64,000 nt of DNA from positions 13,694 to 77,693 of the forward strand of contig PXSZ01000010.1 of NCBI GenBank assembly GCA_003023105.1, in the 5' to 3' direction. The DNA is from Bacteroidetes bacterium QH_10_64_37 (GTDB lineage: Bacteria > Bacteroidota > Rhodothermia > Rhodothermales > Salinibacteraceae). The notes under the pieces were generated by a model, which did not search any database, was not told the origin of the DNA, and saw only the letters and a program-made list of their open reading frames with translations. A program made the position numbers and the translations under genes. This document shows, in pieces, positions 59,674-64,000 of this stretch; within the stretch, counting starts at the first letter, position 1, and each line of letters starts with the position of its first letter.

Positions 59674-60363
59674 ATGACGCAACCCGATCTCCAGGATTTG
59701 CGACGGTCCCTGGCGCGTCGCCTGAAGGAGAAGGCCGAGCTGGAACAGCAGGTCCGGGCGGTGCAGTCGCAGTTTCAGAACGAGATTGCTCCCCTTCAAG
59801 AAGAAGTGCTCCGTCTCCGGATGGAGCGCCTAAAGGAAGTGGCCCAGGCCCGCATGCGGAGCGCGCGTCTCCGGAATGCCTACCACGACGCCCACGACGC
59901 CTACGAGGAGTTTCGGCAGCAGCGAGCCCATGATCCCGACCTCGCTGCGGCTTCCGACGAGGATCTGAAAGCGACCTACCGGCGGGCCACGAAGCTGTGC
60001 CACCCCGATGCGGTGCCCGACCCGTACCACGAAGAGGCGGCAGCGACGTTTCAGGCCCTCGAATCGGCCTACGATGCAGACCATCCGGAGGCTGTTCGGA
60101 CCATCGCCGAGGCCCTCGATACGTGGGGATTTCCCCGCGCTCCCTCCGCCCCCGCCGAGCAATCGGCCTCCGCCGCAAAGGCCTCTCTCCGCCGGGCCGT
60201 GTCGGACCTCGACGCCTCCATCGAGCGACTTCGGACGTCGGACGCCTACCAGACGATGACGGACTCAGACGACGTGGATGCCGACGCAATCGTCGGCGCC
60301 CGGAAGCGGGTGCTCCAACAACGACTGCGCGAGCTCAAGCGCCGACAGCGCGCTCGGTTCTAA
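59674..60363 (+). CDS. Coiled-coil protein with J-domain (DnaJ-like)
   Basis: 229 residues. An N-terminal coiled coil (about 10-70: LRRSLARRLKEKAELEQQV and onward) is followed by a J-domain-like segment, LKATYRRATKLCHPDAVPD, in which the HPD tripeptide is at residues 110-112, the Hsp70-stimulating motif, and FQALESAYDADHP. The C-terminus is helical and ends in a basic tail. Probably a specialised DnaK co-chaperone; no client or DnaK gene is adjacent. Start is ATG 59674. Confidence 0.82.
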   Translation: MTQPDLQDLRRSLARRLKEKAELEQQVRAVQSQFQNEIAPLQEEVLRLRMERLKEVAQARMRSARLRNAYHDAHDAYEEFRQQRAHDPDLAAASDEDLKATYRRATKLCHPDAVPDPYHEEAAATFQALESAYDADHPEAVRTIAEALDTWGFPRAPSAPAEQSASAAKASLRRAVSDLDASIERLRTSDAYQTMTDSDDVDADAIVGARKRVLQQRLRELKRRQRARF

Positions 60364-60653
60364 GTATCCTCGATTGGCGTCCCCTCAGAGCCTCCTCTCG
60401 GGCCGTTGTGATTCGGGCGGTGGACGGCTACGTTGTATCGATGCATGAAGCCGGGTGAGGCGGAGAGTTGCAAGTCGAAAGGTGCCGGGTATTGAGTCGG
60501 AGAAGATGGGCAGCGTGAAGACGCGATGCGTGAGAGCGACGTGTCGTCATTCACGAGTCACGCATCACGTTTCACGAATCATTCCAGTACCGGTCGTCTG
60601 CGGAGGGAAGACCTCGCATTTAAAGAGTCAGTTTTGATCTCATACAGATCTCT
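60364..60653. other. Spacer with short repeats upstream of mutS
   Basis: 290 bases without a convincing gene. Contains TCACGAGTCACGCATCACGTTTC (about 60551-60573) as a run of related TCACG words; the same word family (AGAGTCACGAGTCAC) is near 29894-29908. The sequence just before mutS is AT-rich. Confidence 0.5.
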
Positions 60654-63359
60654 ATGGCGCAGTCCAGCACTCAACAGCGCGGGCGCACGCCCCTCATGCG
60701 GCAGTACTACAAGATCAAAGAGCGCCACCCGAAAGCAATCCTGCTCTTCCGCATGGGTGACTTTTACGAGTCGTTCGACGACGACGCCAAAACTGTGAGC
60801 CGCCTGCTCGGCATCACGCTTACCGAGCGCAACAACGGCGACGCCGACGACGTGCCGATGGCGGGGTTTCCGCATCACGCCGTCGACAGTCACCTGCCGA
60901 AGCTCATCCGCTCCGGCCTCCGGGTGGCCATTTGCGAGCAGACGGAGGACGCCGACGAATCGAGCGGCAAGGTGGTGAACCGCGACGTGGTGGAGGTGGT
61001 GACGCCGGGGGTCTCGTTTCATGATCAATTGCTTGACCCAAAGCAGTCGAACTTCTTGTCGGCCATCCATTTTGGTACGGGCCGCGACAAAGACCGCATC
61101 GGGTTCGCCTTCATCGACGCCACGACTGGCGAGTTCAGCGTCACGGAGGCCGGGATCGATCAGATTCAGGACCTCATCCAGACGATCGCGCCCTCGGAGG
61201 TCATCGTGGACAAGCGCCGGACGGACCGCCTGCAGCAGCACCTCCGTGAGATTCCCTTCACGGTCACCGAGCAGGAGGACTGGGTGTTCAAGTACGACTT
61301 CGCCTACCAGACGCTTCTGGAGCACTTCGAGACCCACTCACTCAAGGGCTTCGGTGTGGACGACATGGACCTGGGGGTGGTCGCTGCGGGCGCGGCGCTG
61401 TACTACCTGGGCGAGACGCAGAAGGGCAAGGTGCCTCACGTTCGCAAGATCAAGCGCTACTCGAAGGAGGAGCACATCGCCCTCGACCCCGAGACGAAGC
61501 GCAACCTGGAGCTCGTCCAGTCCATCCAGGACGACGGACACGAAGGGACGCTCGTCAACATTCTCGATGATACGGAGACGCCGATGGGCGGACGCCGGCT
61601 TCGAGGGTGGCTGGTGCGGCCCCTGCGAGAAGTCAACCGGATTCAGAACCGGCTCGACGCGGTGGAGGCGTTTGTTGACGACCGCGACCTACGCGACGAC
61701 CTCCGCGAGGAGCTGGGGCAGATGGGCGACCTGGAACGGCTGGCGGGCAAGGTGGCCACGGGCCGCGCCGCCCCCGGCGACCTCATCGACATTAAGCTCA
61801 CGCTCCGCCGCCTGCCGCCCGTGATGGATCTGCTGGCAGGCGCCGACTCCGGGGCCCTCGACACCATCGAGGATCGGCTGAGTCCCTGCCCCGACATCGT
61901 CGACCAGATCCAGAGCGCCCTCGTGGACGATCCGCCTGCCAAGATCAGCGAGGGCGGTCTCATCCGCGACGGCTACTCCGAAGAACTCGACGAGCTGCGC
62001 ACCATCGCGCAGGAGGGGAAGGACTGGGTCGCGAACCTGGAGAAGGAGGAGAGCGAGCGGACCGACATTCCGTCGCTCAAGGTCGGCTTCAACAAAGTGT
62101 TCGGGTACTACATCGAGGTGACCGACACCCACGCCGAAAAGGTGCCCGAGGACTACATCCGCAAGCAGACGCTCGTGGACTCGGAGCGCTACGTGACGCC
62201 GGAGCTGAAGGAGATGGAGGAGAAAATTCTGACGGCGGAGGAGAAGATCGAGACGCTGGAGCAGGAGCTCTACAACGAGCTCCGCGACGCGATCGCGCAG
62301 CAGACCGGTGTGCTTCAGGAAAACGCCGAGCTTCTGGCGTATCTCGACTGTTTCGCCGGGCTCGCCGAGGTGGCCGAGCGCAACGACTACGTGCGGCCGT
62401 CGGTGGACGATAGCCTGGAGATCGACATCGAGGAGGGCCGCCATCCGGTGGTGGAGCAGACCCTCCCGGCGGGCGATCCCTTCATCCCCAACGACATGTC
62501 CCTCAACCCCGATGACGAGCAGATCCTCATCATCACCGGGCCCAACATGGCCGGGAAGAGTGTCGCCCTCCGGCAGGTGGGCCTCATCGTGCTGCTCGCG
62601 CAGGTCGGCTCCTTCGTCCCGGCCGACGCGGCGCAGATCGGGGTAGTCGACCGCATCTTTACCCGCGTCGGCGCCTCCGACAACCTCGCGGCGGGGGAGA
62701 GCACGTTTCTCGTCGAAATGAATGAGGCGGCCAACATCCTCAACAATGCCACGGCCCGCTCTCTCATCCTGCTCGACGAGGTGGGCCGCGGCACCTCCAC
62801 GTTCGACGGCCTGTCGATCGCCTGGGCCATCGTCGAGTACCTGCACGAGCGGCCCGAGGTGGCGGCGCGCACCCTCTTCGCCACGCACTACCACGAGCTC
62901 AACGCGATGGCCGATCGGCTGGAGCGCGTGCACAACTACCGCATCCAGGTGAGCGAGCATGAGGGCGAGATTGTCTTCCTCCGCACGCTCATTCCGGGCG
63001 GTGCCGACCACTCCTACGGCATCGAGGTGGCACGCATGGCGGGCCTGCCGGATGCCGTGATCGCCCGGGCGCGCGAGGTGCTCCACAACCTGGAGAGCCA
63101 GCACCTGGAGGTGGGCGACGGCGACACGGGCGACGACTCTGCCCCGCCGTCGGGCGACGGGATGCACGCGAAGAAGGGCGACGCCGAGGCGGTGCCGGAC
63201 CTGGAGGACAGCCAGGCGAATCAGATGCACCTCTTTGCTCAGCCGGATCCGGTGGCCGAGGAAATCAAGGACATGCTGAGCGAAATCAATCCGAACCGCA
63301 TCACACCCGTGGAGGCGCTCATGAAGCTGTCCGAGATGAAGGACAAGCTGCAAGAGTAG
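60654..63359 (+). CDS. mutS: DNA mismatch repair protein MutS
   Basis: Mismatch-recognition ATPase. 901 residues: N-terminal mismatch-binding domain with the Phe-x-Glu motif (LFRMGDFYESFDDDA), connector and lever domains (long helices), clamp, and ATPase domain with Walker A GPNMAGKS (residues 629-636), LLDEVGRGTSTFDG (Walker B) and THYHELNAM. The length and C-terminal helix-turn-helix region are normal, with an acidic linker near residues 820-850. No mutL nearby. Confidence 0.97.
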   Translation: MAQSSTQQRGRTPLMRQYYKIKERHPKAILLFRMGDFYESFDDDAKTVSRLLGITLTERNNGDADDVPMAGFPHHAVDSHLPKLIRSGLRVAICEQTEDADESSGKVVNRDVVEVVTPGVSFHDQLLDPKQSNFLSAIHFGTGRDKDRIGFAFIDATTGEFSVTEAGIDQIQDLIQTIAPSEVIVDKRRTDRLQQHLREIPFTVTEQEDWVFKYDFAYQTLLEHFETHSLKGFGVDDMDLGVVAAGAALYYLGETQKGKVPHVRKIKRYSKEEHIALDPETKRNLELVQSIQDDGHEGTLVNILDDTETPMGGRRLRGWLVRPLREVNRIQNRLDAVEAFVDDRDLRDDLREELGQMGDLERLAGKVATGRAAPGDLIDIKLTLRRLPPVMDLLAGADSGALDTIEDRLSPCPDIVDQIQSALVDDPPAKISEGGLIRDGYSEELDELRTIAQEGKDWVANLEKEESERTDIPSLKVGFNKVFGYYIEVTDTHAEKVPEDYIRKQTLVDSERYVTPELKEMEEKILTAEEKIETLEQELYNELRDAIAQQTGVLQENAELLAYLDCFAGLAEVAERNDYVRPSVDDSLEIDIEEGRHPVVEQTLPAGDPFIPNDMSLNPDDEQILIITGPNMAGKSVALRQVGLIVLLAQVGSFVPADAAQIGVVDRIFTRVGASDNLAAGESTFLVEMNEAANILNNATARSLILLDEVGRGTSTFDGLSIAWAIVEYLHERPEVAARTLFATHYHELNAMADRLERVHNYRIQVSEHEGEIVFLRTLIPGGADHSYGIEVARMAGLPDAVIARAREVLHNLESQHLEVGDGDTGDDSAPPSGDGMHAKKGDAEAVPDLEDSQANQMHLFAQPDPVAEEIKDMLSEINPNRITPVEALMKLSEMKDKLQE

Positions 63360-63391
63360 AGCCCCCGTTGTCGGTAGAGCAGTCCGAACCG

Positions 63392-63898
63392 TTAATCGGA
63401 CTCTTGTTGGTCAATCTCTTTTAGATACGTTACGTCGTCCTGATCTTTGGGCCGTCCGATCGACTCTTTGTTGGCAATGAGCTGTTCCAGGCCGATGTAG
63501 TACATGGGCACAGTGTCGGATTCGAACGTCAGCAACACCTCCCGTCTTCCCGACCAGCTTTCCTCGAATGAAACCCCCTCAATGCGGTTGAGCAGGTCGA
63601 TGCGGTTGGGAGGACGACCGAATTGAAGAATCAGTCCGACCTCCGTCAGCTCTTTTGCCTCTGCGACGCCAGGGATATCGCCGCTCCAGAATTCGTGTAG
63701 GACCCGGAAAAGTCGCTGGGCGTTTTCGAACTGGGGATCGTAGAAGAAGTCAACGTCGCCTGTAAGCCGAACGTGGCCGTAATAGATAACGGCCTCGCCT
63801 CCTGTAATCACGTACCGGACCTCGTGCGAGTGCAGGAGCCGAATGAACTCCTGAGTGTCCGAGGAGAAGTGGCCGGCGTCTATTCGGTCTTGTGACAT
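63392..63898 (-). CDS. Nucleotidyltransferase-fold protein (DUF6036/AbiEii-like)
   Basis: 168 residues. The polymerase-beta-type motif is YVITGGEAVIYYGHVRLT followed by TGDVDFFYD, giving the GG...D-x-D arrangement of minimal nucleotidyltransferases. The rest (FGRPPNRIDLLNRIEGVSF, VPMYYIGLEQLIANKESIGR) fits DUF6036-like proteins, often found as paired genes of toxin-antitoxin type or as immunity-like components. Its ATG overlaps the end of the upstream coding region, so they are translationally coupled. Which of the two would be toxic is not known from sequence. Confidence 0.8.
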   Translation of the reverse strand: MSQDRIDAGHFSSDTQEFIRLLHSHEVRYVITGGEAVIYYGHVRLTGDVDFFYDPQFENAQRLFRVLHEFWSGDIPGVAEAKELTEVGLILQFGRPPNRIDLLNRIEGVSFEESWSGRREVLLTFESDTVPMYYIGLEQLIANKESIGRPKDQDDVTYLKEIDQQESD

Positions 63899-64000
63899 TC
63901 CCGTACGTCCGGGGCATCGGAGGAGAAGACGCGCTCTTTCAACGTCCGGGCCGCGCGCAGGCGTTCCTGCGGGGACAGGCTCAGGTGCTGATGGACATCC
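63880..64000 (-). CDS. Partner gene of the nucleotidyltransferase, truncated by window edge
   Basis: Minus-strand frame enters from the right edge and reads DVHQHLSLSPQERLRAARTL, continuing about 19 codons to a stop at 63880-63882. The stop lies 16 bases inside the nucleotidyltransferase gene, whose ATG at 63898 is out of frame, so the two genes overlap, typical of a tightly coupled pair. Only the last 39 residues are seen; the family is unknown. It may be a small helical partner. Confidence 0.6.
   Translation of the reverse strand, partial: DVHQHLSLSPQERLRAARTLKERVFSSDAPDVRECHKTE

Noticed and set aside
61689..63353. 554-residue minus-strand frame opposite mutS
   Set aside because: Antisense shadow of mutS.

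Overview
This window looks like a chromosomal segment of a high-GC, moderately halophilic member of the Rhodothermota/Bacteroidota, most like Salinibacter. The reasons are the acidic proteins (many Asp/Glu runs, acidic tails), Bacteroidota-type families (DUF2851, DUF4175-like, TonB receptor with a carboxypeptidase-regulatory N-domain, HQLGTP-type histidine kinase, GbsR-like regulator) and the gene content. The taxonomic call is inference from protein style; no marker search was run. There is no rRNA, CRISPR array, prophage or intact insertion sequence. Nearly all long antisense reading frames are GC-driven shadows of real genes.

Layout. 1-3.7 kb: 3' part of bamA and two Skp/OmpH chaperones (outer-membrane assembly). 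3.8-9.2 kb: panB, a GMC oxidoreductase with its gluconate-dehydrogenase-type small subunit, surE, a YjbQ protein. 9.4-13.3 kb: an MscS channel, a frameshifted folD, asd, and an acetyltransferase whose reading frame runs into a tRNA 3'-end fragment. 13.5-18.8 kb: pckA, a UbiA-like membrane protein, asnS with a coiled-coil insert, a SIMPL protein. 18.7-26.2 kb: an alpha/beta hydrolase, secD-secF, purA, an orphan histidine kinase. 26.2-36.1 kb: a possible sigma-like membrane protein, a SAM hydrolase, a GbsR regulator, yraN, a carboxypeptidase-regulatory-domain protein, an acetyl-CoA-synthetase-like enzyme, ftsH, msrB. 36.5-37.2 kb: a tRNA cluster (Tyr, Gly, Thr, initiator Met). 37.3-47 kb: a 1,200-residue coiled-coil membrane protein, a lipoprotein, a small secreted protein with a TonB receptor, a monooxygenase, a DUF2851 protein. 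47-56.4 kb: nuclease-like genes (thermonuclease, AddB, AddA, an EEP-fold enzyme, a phospholipase D). 56.5-64 kb: a small outer-membrane protein behind a probable cobalamin riboswitch, tRNA-Phe, NAD kinase, a universal stress protein, a J-domain protein, mutS, and a nucleotidyltransferase gene overlapping an upstream partner cut by the window edge.

Most worth a second look: the cobalamin riboswitch (minus strand, about 57.03-57.21 kb) in front of a small beta-barrel gene; the folD deletion/frameshift; the tRNA 3'-end scar fused to an acetyltransferase; two intergenic elements with matching ends (8.52-8.73 and 35.54-35.70 kb); AddB without its iron-sulfur cysteines; purine-rich repeats, one apparently removing a hydrolase start; and the nucleotidyltransferase pair at the right edge.
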